DNA of 64,000 bases from Gymnorhina tibicen (Eukaryota > Chordata > Aves > Passeriformes > Artamidae), in assembly GCA_013399875.1 (NCBI GenBank), contig VXAZ01006807.1, positions 1,302,001 to 1,366,000 on the forward strand. The letters run 5' to 3'. Made by a program: the position numbers and the translations under genes. Positions 26,211 to 38,411 of this stretch are shown here, in pieces; within the stretch, counting starts at the first letter, position 1; each line of letters begins with the position of its first letter. Below the pieces are notes generated by a model. It was not told where the DNA came from and ran no database searches. It was given only the letters and a program-made list of their open reading frames with translations.

Positions 26211-26348
26211 AAGATTCACAGAATATTCTGAGTTGGAAGGCACCCATAAGGATCATCAACTCCAGCTCTTAAATGGCCCATACAGGGATTGAATCTACAA
26301 TCTTGGTGTTATTAGCACCATCCTCTAACCAGCTGAGTTAATCTCAGC
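26211..26348 (-). mobile_element. tRNA-Ile-derived SINE with CR1 tail (TguSINE1-like)
   Basis: On the minus strand the head reads like tRNA-Ile(AAU). An A box (TTAACTCAGCTGG) is followed by GGTTAGAGGATGGTGCTAAT spanning the AAT anticodon, then ACACCAAGAT and a B box (GATTCAATCCC), with GGGCCA after it. The tail GATGATCCTTATGGGTGCC followed by TTCCAACTC and terminal TTCTGTGAATC matches the 3' ends of the CR1 copies at 21905 and 39484. A tRNA-Ile head fused to a CR1 3' end is the structure of the SINE described from zebra finch. It is transcribed by RNA polymerase III and depends on CR1 enzymes. Two or three substitutions lie in the boxes, so this copy is probably inactive. It is not a tRNA gene: the acceptor stem is not preserved. 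Confidence 0.9.
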
Positions 26349-29300
26349 TCAGGTCATTTGCCTGTTTCCAAATTCCACTGGCAAAAGAACTGCAGTCATA
26401 GGATGTATCTTCCTTCTCTGAGAGTGTTGAATACGCTATATATTTTAAGTAGGTGCTGCAAAGTGACTAATTTTTCATTTGGAAAGTTCTCAGTGTTTGC
26501 TGATATATGCTAATTAGGCCTGCTACTTTGTCAATCGCACCAGCAATTTCTGAGCTGCATGATGTGCTTCAGTCAATCCTGTAGACGGGAATTGTAACAG
26601 AAGTGTTTTCTGGAATAAAACAGAGGGCTGAAAGACAAACTGACAACAAGCCACATAATCCTTCCCAAATGATGCCTGTCCCACCTGCCTGAATCCCATG
26701 CCAGCACACCTCTGGGACTCCTCTGTATCCCAAATGCCACCTTCTTCAGCAGAGCGGGAAGGAGAGAGGGAAACTGGATGCGGTTGTGAGCTGAATTTTA
26801 GGCTGCGGTGACAACAAGCTCACAACCCTTGGTGCAAACCATACTTGTAATGCAAATGCACCAGATGCTTACAAAATGAGAGCCTCCTGCTGTATATTCA
26901 AAACCCAAAACTGAAATTGAAAAACGCTGTTAAGATGCCTGTACATAAATATGGGGAATATGTTCAAATAAAAATTGCTCAAATTCCAGAGAGGTTTCTA
27001 TTTCATCAATAATTCATGAATTTGTAAATTCATGAATTTGTAATACTTAAATGCTTCCTTGAAACTAAGTAGCTTTCATGTCTGTAGTTAAATATAGTGA
27101 GTGCAGGTTAATGCGGAGCTCTCTGGGAGTCTATATTGACCCTTATTTCTTTATAATTGCTGCATATTTATAGAAGAACAGCTGAACTACATCTTTCAAT
27201 GTTGATTTGAAGCTTTGGAACCACAGTATAGCTTTTGGATTTAAATCCTCAGATGATGCCCATAATATAGTGGGTGAAATGTCAGGGGGGAAGTGAAAAA
27301 CTTATGACAGAAAAAGGGATTTGTTAAACAATTGGAGAGGATAAAACGTGCAACATCATTCAGAATGAGGCCCTTGTCTTCTGTGAATTGAAGCTGGCTG
27401 GAGAAAGGCAATTAATTATAGAGCAAATTGGAATATTTTGAGCAATGCTTAACTTGCCTCTGAATTACACCAGAAAAAGGAAGAGCAGTCCCAGGAATCT
27501 ATCTGGCATCAGATGGTGCTGCTCACTGTGAAAGCCTGAAAGCTTTACGAGACTTTTGGTGATGTGACAACACCAGAAATATCCTGCCAGTCATTTTTAT
27601 ACAGACTGTGGTTTTGCCTTTCTGTCAGCTGCCATGACCTGTTTGATTTTGTTCTTACCTTGAATTTTGCATTTCAAATAGAAAAGGGCATCAGTCCTGC
27701 AGGCACTTCGGTGGGAATCTTGCAAATTCTAGAGGCAAAAGCAAGCTCAAAGCTTAGCAAGCATGATGTAAGCCTGGGCTGGCACAAAGTCAAATACTAA
27801 AGCACCTGATGGGGTTGGCTTCATGGAGGAGTAGAGCCCACACGCCACACAGACCTTCTGCAGTAACAGGGCTTGTGTCAGACTCAAATGCCTTCAGCTT
27901 CGCTGTTACTTTCATCATGTCATCTGACATAAGGTCAGATCTTTAGCTGGTAAAGGTTTCTCCATCTCCCATGAGGTTCATGGAGCAATATCATCAACTT
28001 CTGCTGAACTACAGATTATAGATTTGGTTGCTGTCCTCAGCTGGAGAGAAGAAGAAACACAAACACATGAAATTTTCATTTTTATTTTTGCAATCTTACA
28101 GTGACTACGTGATGGCATCTTAAGCCTGCAGATATGCTACAAAACACTTGCAGTGGAAAACTAGTATTAAGTTATTCTCATAAAATTTTGCAATTCTGCT
28201 TCTGCATCTTAGTCCAACCAAATTTTTAATCTTTAGATGATGGTGATGCAGTTTGGACAGGTTCAGATACTATGAATTGCACTGATGCCCCTGAACTCTG
28301 ATGTAGTCCTGCAGGTTTTCCAAGGCATTGGGGATGTGAACAGATGTATTTCATTCCAAAAAAGTACTTCTTGTTGAGCTGGTTTCAGTAGATCTTCTCC
28401 CTACTCAAAATATATATCAGAATTCAAGAGGCCTCTTCCATATTTCTGGTTCAGCTTTGCCACGTTACACTTACAAAAAAAGAAAACTAAAAATGGAAAC
28501 CTATTTATAATGACTAAAAATTAAAAACTGGTAATATTTGAGTGTCCTTGCTTGTCTGAATTTTTGTCAGATCAAGACTGGTGTTAGTGATTCTTCTAAG
28601 TCCTCAGGGTGACAGAATCACTCAGTTTTATTTCATGGTTTTCAAGTTTTAAGAACTTTTAATCTGACAAGAGACACTGAAGCCCATCTGAAGAGTTAGA
28701 AGAGATTTTTGCAAATCCAGAGAAATTTAACCTGTCACTTTGATTTTTACAAGTAATTAAACAATATATGCAATAAAAAACCCTAAAACAAGCCATGTAG
28801 CAAATTTATTATGGAGGAATTTGTGGAATTCTCATTGCTCTAATTTTTCTCCAGTTGTGATTTGTAGTGTACTACTTTCAGGTTTTGGACATTACAAATA
28901 ACATACGTATTGGCCTTATAGAATGGGCAGGAGATTTGTTCATTGTGTGCACATATGTGCATAAATAATTTCCCAAGAAATTGGGAAATGTGTTGTCAAC
29001 TCATCATCCTCAGCATTCTAACTGTTATCTTAGACTGCTGGTAAAATGTTTCAAACAGAAACCAGGTATTTTTTTTACAAAATTAAATCAAGACATCAAA
29101 CGTTACCTTATTTTCTTTAATATTTTACTTTGGATAGAGAAAATCTGTAGACATTTCATATCAGTTATACGAAACATAAAAGCAATTTATTAAACAAAAT
29201 AATTAAATACATATTAATGCTTACACAGGAAGTCTTATGACACTTTTTTGTACTTGCTTTTCTGTATCAATTTTCTCATATTTAGTAAGAATTGCAATCT

Positions 29301-31499
29301 TACTGCAGGCTTTCAAGAATTGAAGGTCTCTTTTTTCTCTCTGATTTCAGAGAGATTTTAGGAACTTAACTTCACCAACATTTTCATTACATTCAATCAT
29401 ATTTGTGTAAAAAATATGGGAAGAAAGAGCAGACAAACTGTCAACACAATCAAATAGTCCTTATTCTTTGAGAAGCCAGGCTAAAACCAAAATCAGTCAA
29501 ACAGAAAATCCAGAGGCAAAACTGTAATACCAAACCAAAGTTTCAGAATCTATGCAAGAGAAATAAAGGGGTAAATTACTCCTGTAATTTACCCAGCCTA
29601 CCAAAGGAAATTTTATTCCAATAGTGGTTTTGTCTTTGTTACTCCCTCACTATTATTTGATCTTTGTATAAATTAATTTGACTAATTCTCCAGTGAGATC
29701 ACATCTGACATTTTTTCACTAATGTATTTCCTGCTGAGTAGGAAGACAAGCACATTAGAACTATCAAGAAAAGAATACATCTCAAATTCCAGCCCAGGAC
29801 TGCCAGCATTGCAGATTTCTGTTTTAATGCAAAATGGAGTGGCATTCTTAGAGCACTTAATTCTTTGACAACTTTACCTCTTGCTTCAGTGACCATTACC
29901 TTCTTTCTTTCTTAAGTCTCTTGTTTATTTTGATTGGAAAATATGGTATTTTTGAATGCACTTTAGTATACTTTACAGCCTAGAATACCTGATGCAGAGT
30001 ATTGGCTTCATTTTACTTTGGGATGTGCTCCAACTGAGCTGATCACCTCAAATGCCCTTATGAAGATCTGGTCAATATAGTTAAAGGAAGGAGATTCACC
30101 CCTTGTTAAAATAGGTCAGATGATTCATATCTTAAAAAGTGCATCTGTTTCATGACAATAACATTTGGTGGTGATTTTGAAAGTCTGCATCTGTAATGAA
30201 ATTATCAAAATTATGTAAGAGGAATTCTACCATTTTAAGAAACTCTGAGAATGCCATGGATGGGTTAGGTTAATCCAATTCCGTGGTTAATCTAGGAAAC
30301 ATAATTCTTAGTGTGAATTATGTATTTCAACACAGATGAGGAGTTTTTCTCAAAATGCAAAATGTACCACTTTCTCTGTGATATTCCTAATGGTGATAAA
30401 CAATTAGAGTAACCTCACCACAGATATGCAATTTCCCTATCAAATCTAGGTTTTTGGAGGCCTGGCAGATAATGACATAATATCTGTTGTAAAACTGGGT
30501 GGTCCAAAGTTTTAAAATTATATATTTGGTTTCTCATACTTGGATTATATATCAAATTCTGTTAAAAATACCTTTCAGATGCTATATAGGATGGTCCTAA
30601 TGGAAGGAATCTGTACTTTTCAGTAGTGCCATCTTCACAGTCACAAGGGAGACTGACAGGTTATCTTTATGCCAGCTTGGAATCTGCAAATAGATTTTTT
30701 ATGAAGAGAAACTTTGGAAAAACCTAGACATACTTATTTTTTTCTCAAGTTTTTTTTCCTACCATCTTTTCAACTTGCTCTTGTCCCCCAGTCAGAGGAT
30801 GTAGTGGGTGTAGAGGGCACAAACAGATTTTTTTTTATGTTATCAAAAGGTGTGTTTTATGAGAACAGATTGGCTGAAAGGAATTTGACTGCTTATGTTA
30901 CTGAGTAAATACATAAAATGTAACAAAATGGCAGATGAAATCCTGTGTTCATTAATGCAAAGTAGTACATGTGGAGAAGAAAAAACAGCATTATAAATAA
31001 ACACAGTTTCTATACTGCAGATTGCAATGTGGGAAAAAAATGTCAGCAAAGTAGTTGACAGTTTTATGAAAATAACAGCTCCATACTGAACAGTCAAAAG
31101 AGCAAAACAAATGTTAGGAGTTGTTAAGAGGCAGGAAAGAAATGTGACCACCACACAAACTGTAAAACATTATTATGCCCCATGCAGCTCAATGGTTTGC
31201 CCACTCTATGAGTATCTGAGTACAGTTCTGGTGTCCCTTATCACTAAAAACATATAGGCAACTACAAAGAGTAGATGGAAAGGCAACTGATGAGATCAAA
31301 GGTAAGGAATGGCTTATGTTGATTAGCACTCTCTGTATAGGAAAAAGATGATTAAGACAGAGATCAATAAAGTCATGAATTATTCATAAGTTATGTGAAC
31401 AGGAAACATTCATTGCTTCAGGAAAGATCAAAAGGAGATTCAAGTAAAATGATCAGGTAGCAATCTTAAAGCAAACGAAAAGTACTTTTTCACAGTGCA
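26349..31499. other. Non-coding stretch, candidate conserved non-coding DNA
   Basis: No gene or known repeat. The part 26440-27560 has a texture often seen in conserved developmental enhancers: homeodomain-type TAATTA and CTAATTAG cores, and no repeat traces. I cannot measure conservation, so this is only a suggestion. A 16-bp unit is tandemly repeated at 27011-27042. Confidence 0.4.
27011..27042 (+). repeat. Two exact tandem copies of a 16-bp palindrome-containing unit
   Basis: AATTCATGAATTTGTA at 27011-27026 is repeated without change at 27027-27042. Each unit contains the palindrome AATTCATGAATT. Confidence 0.97.
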
Positions 31500-32110
31500 T
31501 GATAAAACCATGGAATCATTGCCATAGGAATGCCATATCATCATTGCCATATCATACAACCAGCCAGGTTGGAAGGGACCTTGACAGACCATCTGGTCCA
31601 ACCTTTTGTAGGGAAGAAAGACTATGTGAGATTACCTGGCACCCTGTCCAATTGTGTACTGAAAACCACCTGTTACAGGGACTCTACCACATCCCTGGAG
31701 AGATTCCAGGCAATGATTGTTCTCACTGTAAAAAAAATAAAAATCTTTCTTATATTGAGTTGAAACCTCTCCTGGTGTAACTGGTCTTCTCCATGTGGGT
31801 ACTTACAAAGAGATAGCCTCCATCCTACTTCTAGCCACCCTTTAAATACTGGAATACTTGGATAAGGTGCCCATAAGCCTTCTCTTCTGCAGGGAGAAAA
31901 AAATCAGTCTCCTTCAGTCTTGCCTTGTAGGACAGATTCTCCAGACCTCTGCTAATCATTGTGGCCCTCCTTTGGTTCCTTGATAGTCTGTCCATGTCCT
32001 TCTTGATGTCTGGGGACCAGAACTGCACACAGCACTCCGGGTGTTGCCTGATTGGGATGATCACAGCACTGTCTCCATTATTAATGCCCCTGTGGCTGCA
32101 GCTCACTTTC
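31500..32110 (-). mobile_element. CR1 retroposon, 3' part, diverged
   Basis: Minus-strand CR1. The 3' untranslated end begins near 31545 with CAGGTTGGAAGGGACCTTGA followed by CATCTGGTCCAACC. To its right come the usual blocks: CCCTGGAGAGATTCCAG, then TTGAAACCTCTCCTGGTG, then GGGGACCAGAACTGCACAC with CAGCACTCCGGGTG. Degenerate GATATGGCAATGAT-like units at 31500-31545 may be decayed terminal repeats. It has more substitutions and small indels than the copies at 39484 and 62742, suggesting an older subfamily. Confidence 0.88.
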
Positions 32111-32169
32111 TGATTGATTTGTTGATGCTATATTTAATACGAAAGCAAAAATTGGGTTAAAAAAGTGGG

Positions 32170-32520
32170 TATTGGGTTTGTATGTCCAGGTTTTGGTAGT
32201 CGTGGCCTAACAGGGTGCCTTCTGTGAGAAGTTCCCCTATGTCCAACGGAGCCAATGCCAGCCGGCTCCAAGGTGGATCAACTGCTGGCCAAGGAAGGCC
32301 GAGCCCATCAATGACAGTGGTAGCACCTCCAAGATAACATATTTAAGCAGGGGGAAAAATATCCCCATGCAGATGCAGCTGTAGTGAGAAGAGTGACAAT
32401 ATACTAAAGAATCAGCACCAGGGTCAGTGTAGAAGGAGGGGCAGGAGGTGCTCCAGGTGCCAGAGCTGAGGTTCCCTTGCAGCTCATGGTGAAGACCATG
32501 GTGACCACCTGGTGTCCAGC
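32170..32520 (+). mobile_element. Truncated LTR, avian ERVL-like
   Basis: From memory, this matches an LTR that is abundant in bird genomes and starts TGTTGGGTTTGTGTGGCAAGG. Here the start is TATTGGGTTTGTATGTCCAGG at 32170, so the TG terminus has mutated to TA. Further matching blocks are GGAGCCAATGCCAGCCGGCT (about 32244), a TATA-like TATTTAAG (32340-32347), and GGAGGTGCTCCAGGTGCCAG downstream. The match fades near 32520 and no CA end or target duplication is seen, so the 3' part is lost. It starts about 60 bp after the CR1. The family name is not assigned. Confidence 0.65.
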
Positions 32521-35500
32521 TACGGTCAACCCATCACACCCTCCTTCATCCATACGTTATGATTATTTATATAGAGCTATATATAGTGACTTGACAGGGT
32601 GATGTAAATGACTGAAGCTTTCTAGCACTCACTCATTCAAATCTTACCAACTTTAGAATTTCATGGACACTGTGGTTCTTGGATGACTGTTCAGTGCTCT
32701 GCACTCAGTATTTTGGTATTCCCAGTACTGTTCCTGAATTACAGGTAACAAAAACAGCAGATCAACATTATGAGGTGTCACAGGTGAAGATAAGCTTTAT
32801 ACTTATATTAGAACAGCAGAAAAGACAAATACTGAAAAACTTTCTGTTCCACCTCAAACAATCTTGCAGTCAAAAGTAAAAGGTATTGAAGAGAAGTGCC
32901 AAAAAATCAAAGAAGTCATGAGGGACATGAAAACCATGCAGGGGTTAAGTGCTCAAGAGTATATGCACTCCTGTATTGATTGCTAAAAGGTACTGAATCC
33001 TTAAGTGATGAATCAACTCGAATTGTAAAAAAAAGGCCTTAGTTGATGGGAATAAGTTGCCAGACTCACAGACAGTGAGAAATAACAAGCTCTTAGGCAG
33101 GAATGAATAGAGCCCACAGCAGATGATTCCCATTCCGTCCCTTGAAGGCAGATTGTCTGGCTTTAATTACCAAGAATTACTCCATCTCAGCACATTTTCC
33201 AGTGAAAAGACTCCCTTCCACTGTCCTGAATCCTTGGAAACTCACTTCCTTTACTGTGCTTTTTGTGCAACAAAAAGGATTTGGACCTGTACTTGTCATT
33301 ACTTCCAGGAAGCACAAACCCAAGAGAGTTTTTCTGCCATGCCAGCAACAGAAAACTCTTGCCTTGGGGACAGTGGCAGGGCTGATAAGTGAAAGATGAG
33401 GTCTCTTTGCCTTCAAAGAGAAAAGGCACAGGTTTGCCAAGCCCTGAGACCATTTCAATGCCTCAGCTCTCTGGAGCTGGGGAAAAGGCCTTTTCCTCCA
33501 TGACTAATAACAAAGTTGGGAATTTTCATTGCCCAGCCTTACAACACAAGTAATACCTCCCTTGCAAGCACTCAAAATGCCATCCACATGAACTGTTTCT
33601 TGCTGTAGGACTAAGTTACTGTAGCTAAATTACTATTAAGCATGGCTTCAATAATTTGTGGTCATAAGGAGCTGAATGAACTTGATTTTCTTAAAATATC
33701 CTGCAGCACTGGACACAACAATGAAGACCTTCACCTCAAAGGGCTTGTACCATTAAACCAAATCTAGTAATGAAGAGCTGTGCTCTGGGGATTAGAGCTG
33801 GATGCTCAAGGGGTACATGATACTGCTGCCTGAATCTCAGCCTCTCTGTTGAAAGCAATGAAATTGGCCGTTGGAAACAGCACTTACATGGGAAAGCTGT
33901 TGGTCTTCAGGGAGAACTTGGTACAGACACAGAGCTTCATATCCAGTTATGTGATCTCCTCAAGGTTTGAAAAACTGTCATGAGGCTGTCTGGGTGAAAG
34001 GGATCACTGTGAAAGATGCCATAGCCCCTCAGATCAAGTTCAGATACTCTCTGTTTGTCCAAATTAAAAAAAAAATGAATTGCATAATATTTTCTGGTGA
34101 AAGTTATAAAAGAACTGTTACCCCACATTCCTAAGGCTTTTAATTTTCATCTATTTTGCCTATACAAGTTCCATGATTTGGTTGTGCTCAGTTCAAATGT
34201 TTTTGTTTTAGTTGATTAAAACCAGAGAGTTTTTCATGTTTTAGAGATTTCCTAACAAACTAGTCATCACAGCTAGAAATGCTCATGAAATTAGTATTTT
34301 GTTATAGCTATTTTCAACTATACAGTTTCTAATGCTCTTTCTGAGAATGATGGCATAATTTCTCTAACAAAAGTATCTCATATCAGTGCTTACTTCTCCC
34401 TCTTTCATTGTATTCAGGAAATTGCTGCCAAGAGTAAAAGGAGAAAAGCTTACACTTGTCTCACCTCTTAGGCAGAAAAGCAGGCCCTTCAGCTTTAGCT
34501 TAGCTGAAAGCAGTATTTTTAATAGTGGAAGATCTTAAAATCAAGGGAAACTAAAAATTATACTGGTAAGATAAAACAATAATTTCTTTTAATATATCTG
34601 TATTAGGTATGCATTTTTTAAATACTTCAGGCTTCATATAGCTATAGCTTGTTTGAAGAAGCATGACTGCAAAAGTATTTAGCCTTACGTTTATTTTTTA
34701 TAATCTTGTTTTCTTAGCGCTCTTTATACTACTTCATTGTGTGTGAGCATTAGAATTGCCTTATGATAGGTGTGGAATCAGTATTGCATAGCTGTAAGGA
34801 AAGGAAATTCATGAAAGAAATTGCAGTCTAATATATCAATGTACAATGGAAAATATCTGAGAGCCATTTGTCAAAGAAAATTAGTAATGCTGTTATCACC
34901 CTACATTAGCCACCTTTCCTGGTAAGCCCTAATAAACATCATAAACAAAAGCTCCATGCTCTGTGTCAGACAAAGAGCTCTTTTCCAGCCAAAGATAAAA
35001 TTTCACATTAAACACTATCACTGGAACCGTGATGCAATTTTTTGGTCCTTGGGCAGTTATCTGGAGTTTGCACCCAGACTGACCATTTTTAACAGCACCC
35101 TCGCAGTTCCGAGCAATGTTTTCTTACTTTATCTAAACTCATAGAAGTCCAGTTAATACAGACACACCTTTCCGTTCACCTATTTTTTTAGACAATACCT
35201 TAAATTCTGGTTGGTTTATTTATCTATAAAGAGGTTGCATTTGTAAAATGGTTGCTCTGCAGAACTTTTATGTCCTTTGCTCCCCCATGAGGGGCTCCAG
35301 CATAGGGAGTTCAGTAGCAGCATTTGACATAACCCCTGACCTGAGCACAGCAGTGCTGCAGTGCACAAAACAGCTTCCCAAGCTCACAGGGATCACTGCC
35401 ATCTTATATAGGAAGCGAAAAAAGGGTACTAACCACATTTTACACATCTACAGCTTCCAGCCATTTCTGCTGATCTCTGGAGGCCTATGCAGAGTGCAGG

Positions 35501-36897
35501 CTGCCTCACTCTCTGCTCCTGCAGACAGAAAGTCATGTTCAAAATGCAATATATAAGTAACTACAGAGATCTGAACTATTGACATCTTCTTGACTCTTAA
35601 CTTCAAGGAAGGTCCAGTCTTTATTGCCGGATCCTACCTCTACTATTAGTTTTATTATATTATGAATAACTCCAATGTGTCCTTTAGCATAATGTCCTCT
35701 TAAAACAGTCCTAAAATTTGATGAAGGCCAGCACTTTTTTTTTTTTAACCTTGTGAAAGCTTTTGTCTCCTCTGAATACTTCTGCCTATGTTTCTTCATT
35801 TTACTTTTATTGTAGCTTGCCATTGCACAAATAGAGCCACGGCAGATAATTGGGGTTCCCTCTAATTTGATCCTCTGCTGTTACAAGCTGGCAGAGCTCT
35901 GTTCATCCTTTCTGAGCTGATGACATTGGATCAGGTTTTGTCCTTCCTTTCAAATGATCCCACTCTGAGGACAACAGCTTTGACACCCAGGGAACTGCCT
36001 GCCATCTCACAGATGAATGCGGTGTACTCTGGCAGGACAATGCTAAGACTGAATTCCCTAATAACTATAACAGAATATCTGCACTCTGGAAAAGTTGACC
36101 ACATTGTACTTTTGCTCTATCCCTTTCTTTTTTCCTGCACATTTGCAGAGTAAAATTTTACAAGTAGGTTCATACATAGTACTAAGACAATTATTTGTAT
36201 CACTAAGTGTGCCTTTGAGCATAAAAATTGTTATGTCACCTGTGCAAACAGCATTACTGCCAGAGATAAGTAAGGGTAAGTATCTCCCACTGTGCTTCTA
36301 CTGATAGGAAGCATTATAATGGAATAAGCAATAAGTTGTAGGGTTTTTTTCTTTTACACCCTTGACTTAAACACAGTCAAAGTAAATATTTCATATATGC
36401 TGCTTTTGAAGACGTGATGTTGCACTCAGTATCTTTTACTAATTACTGTCTATCTTATTTCAACAGTAGAGTGAAAACGTAAAGATTTATAAAAAAGAAG
36501 TTTTAAATATTTTTTCTTTGTTTATCAGGACAAGGTTATAGAAGAGCTCTTTTACATAAATAAAGTGCTGCAGGCCTAACTTGTTCTATTTCTCTCCTTC
36601 CATTTTATGCTATTGATGGCATAATTTTTCATTATGCATTTTCCTACACTTTATAGGAATTCATAAAACATTTCTTATCTGAAAGAAACAATATGTTCTT
36701 CATACTACTTCCACTTATATTTTTTTTCTCTCGATCTACATAACTAAATGCTGAGTAAACCTGTTAAAAATGTGTCCTCATTCCTAAGCCAATTTACCAA
36801 ACTATTCAGGGATGTCTTGCATTAAGACCCTAAATAACCCTAAAGTGAAAGAATAAATTAAAATTGTTGCTCTTCATTTGCTTGGTTTTCTGGTCTG
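32521..36897. other. Non-coding stretch, nothing gene-like
   Basis: No recognised gene or mobile element. Short overlapping open frames on both strands around 33123-33458 and a 102-codon frame at 35248-35556 have no family features. T-runs occur near 35737. Confidence 0.55.
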
Positions 36898-36901
36898 CAA
36901 G
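36898..36901. repeat. Target-site duplication, left copy (CAAG)
   Basis: CAAG immediately precedes the TGTTGCGG end of the long LTR and is repeated at 38408-38411 directly after the GCA end. A 4-bp match has a chance probability of about 1 in 256 for one chosen boundary. Confidence 0.6.
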
Positions 36902-37042
36902 TGTTGCGGTTTGAGCTGGCTAAGCGCCAAGCCCCACGAAATCTGTTACTTTTGCATAAGGGGGAAAAAAGAATATTGAGGAAAACTGGAAAATTGCAGG
37001 CAAAACAGGTTCAGACTTAAACAGTTGCTGTATAAAGAAAAG

Positions 37043-37048
37043 TTTATT
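37043..37048 (-). terminator. LTR poly(A) signal AATAAA
   Basis: AATAAA on the minus strand, 262 bp downstream of the TATA box of the same LTR and 141 bp before its end. It is correctly placed to define the R/U5 border of a retroviral LTR. Confidence 0.65.
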
Positions 37049-37309
37049 GCCAACAGAACCAAAAGCAAAATGAAATAGTAAGAAATAAAAGCAAACCCTC
37101 CTTTCTTCCAGCACCCCCTTTTTCTAACCCACTTGCACAAAGGATAACAAAACATGGGATTTGGTCAGTGTTACAGTTCTTAAAAGCCTCCCCAATATTT
37201 AAGGAAAAAGAGTTTCTTCTGCTTTTGTGGTTTCCAAACTGTCACCGGCAACAGTCCTGCCCAAAATCTGCTGCAGCGAAAAGCATCTCTCGCATGAAAA
37301 TCTCACAGT

Positions 37310-37318
37310 CTATTTATA
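37310..37318 (-). promoter_or_regulatory. LTR TATA box (TATAAATAG)
   Basis: Perfect TATA-box consensus on the minus strand inside the long LTR. Transcription would run towards lower coordinates, with the poly(A) signal following at 37043-37048. Confidence 0.7.
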
Positions 37319-37613
37319 CTGCAGTCATGGGCTCATAGGCATAGGGTTTTAATCTTTTTAAGGATGAGTTATTCTGACCTGAAAACAAAAGCTCTTTTCT
37401 CCAAAAATCTCTAAAAGCCTTTCACTGCTTCTGTATAGCCTGGCATAGGCATTTCTTATATCTTCACAAGCCACACATGAATTCCTCATCTCCCCATATA
37501 CTTAAAAACAGATTAAAGAGACATACAGTTTGTGATACTACAGTTTTTACCACGGCCTGCAGAAAGCATTTTTAAGCTACGCACGAGAAAAGCGCCTCCA
37601 TCTCTTTTTCCTT

Positions 37614-37624
37614 GCCGCCATCTT
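37614..37624 (-). promoter_or_regulatory. YY1-type site in LTR U3
   Basis: AAGATGGCGGC on the minus strand is an exact YY1 consensus match (core ATGG with flanking CGGC), about 300 bp upstream of the LTR TATA box. YY1 sites are common in retroviral LTRs; binding here is inferred only from sequence. Confidence 0.5.
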
Positions 37625-38407
37625 TAGCTTCGTCCCACATGACCACTTTCTCTTTCTTTCTGGCCTTGGAGCCGCCGTGTTGAGGAGCTAATTTTCTTCA
37701 GCCTTTAAGCTGGAGAAAGCCTCATTCCCTTTATGCTGCTGGCTGCATGGTGTCTTCTTCAGTTCTGCCTTGGGGTGACTTAATGCTGTTGTATCCCCTA
37801 TCACTGCTCTATGCCCAGACACGATTCCTGTGCCTTTCTATGCCTTTAAAATTGGGTGCAAGAGACAGAGAAAAAAACTGAGCAAACTTTTCAAAACAGT
37901 TTGTGCTTTGAGGACACAGAAATTAGCTGCTACTGCTGAGGAGCAGAGGAAGCACTCTTCTTGCTTTTCAGCCAGCTTTTGGACTCTGTTTCTTCGGAGA
38001 GAGATGGAGAGTTGAGGTTTTTTTTGTCTGGGACTTTGGCTTTTCCTTTCTTCTCTTCTGGACTTGTTCAGAACATCAGAACACCAGAACACACTGGGAA
38101 AATTTCCACCTTAGGCCCGGAGCGGGGCCCACGCTGACCCAGCTCCGAGGAGGAGGAGAGAGATCACAGCCACAGGACTCTAAAATCTTTCAGGTTTTCT
38201 CTCACAGCGAGAGGTTTTGTTATTTAGCATTATTATTATTCTTTTCCTGAGTGTTTGTTAAATAAATAGCTTTTATTTTCTCCTTCACTTTCCTCTGAGG
38301 AAAATCTTTTTTTTCCCGAACCTGGTGGGGGAGGGGCGGCTTTAACCTGCCTTCCTTTGAGGAGACATTCCTTTTGGACGTTTCCCTGAATTTGGCCCAA
38401 ACCAGCA

Positions 38408-38411
38408 CAAG
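38408..38411. repeat. Target-site duplication, right copy (CAAG)
   Basis: Matches 36898-36901 and directly abuts the TG/CA-type end of the LTR. Confidence 0.6.

Larger units (their letters stand above)
36902..38407 (-). mobile_element. Long (1.5 kb) endogenous-retrovirus LTR
   Basis: Read on the minus strand, it starts TGCTGGTTTGGGCCAAATTC (38407) and ends AGCTCAAACCGCAACA (36902). These termini resemble the TGTCCTGGTTT...AAACCACAACA ends of abundant passerine LTRs. U3 is about 1.1 kb and includes a perfect YY1-type site (AAGATGGCGGC, 37614-37624). A strong TATA box TATAAATAG lies at 37310-37318 and a poly(A) signal AATAAA at 37043-37048, leaving about 145 bp of terminal U5/R. CAAG flanks both ends. 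The opposite orientation would need a TATA at about 37031 and a poly(A) signal at about 38259, an implausible 1.2-kb R region, so minus is preferred. Open frames inside (for example 37838-38092) are not genes. Confidence 0.75.

Noticed and set aside
26280..26348. tRNA-Ile gene
   Set aside because: The tRNA-like part is fused directly to a CR1 tail and lacks a pairing acceptor stem, so it is a SINE head.
36902..38407. Plus-strand reading of the long LTR (TATAAAG near 37031, AATAAATAG near 38259)
   Set aside because: It would need a repeat region of about 1.2 kb between TATA box and poly(A) signal; the minus-strand arrangement is compact and matches passerine LTR ends.
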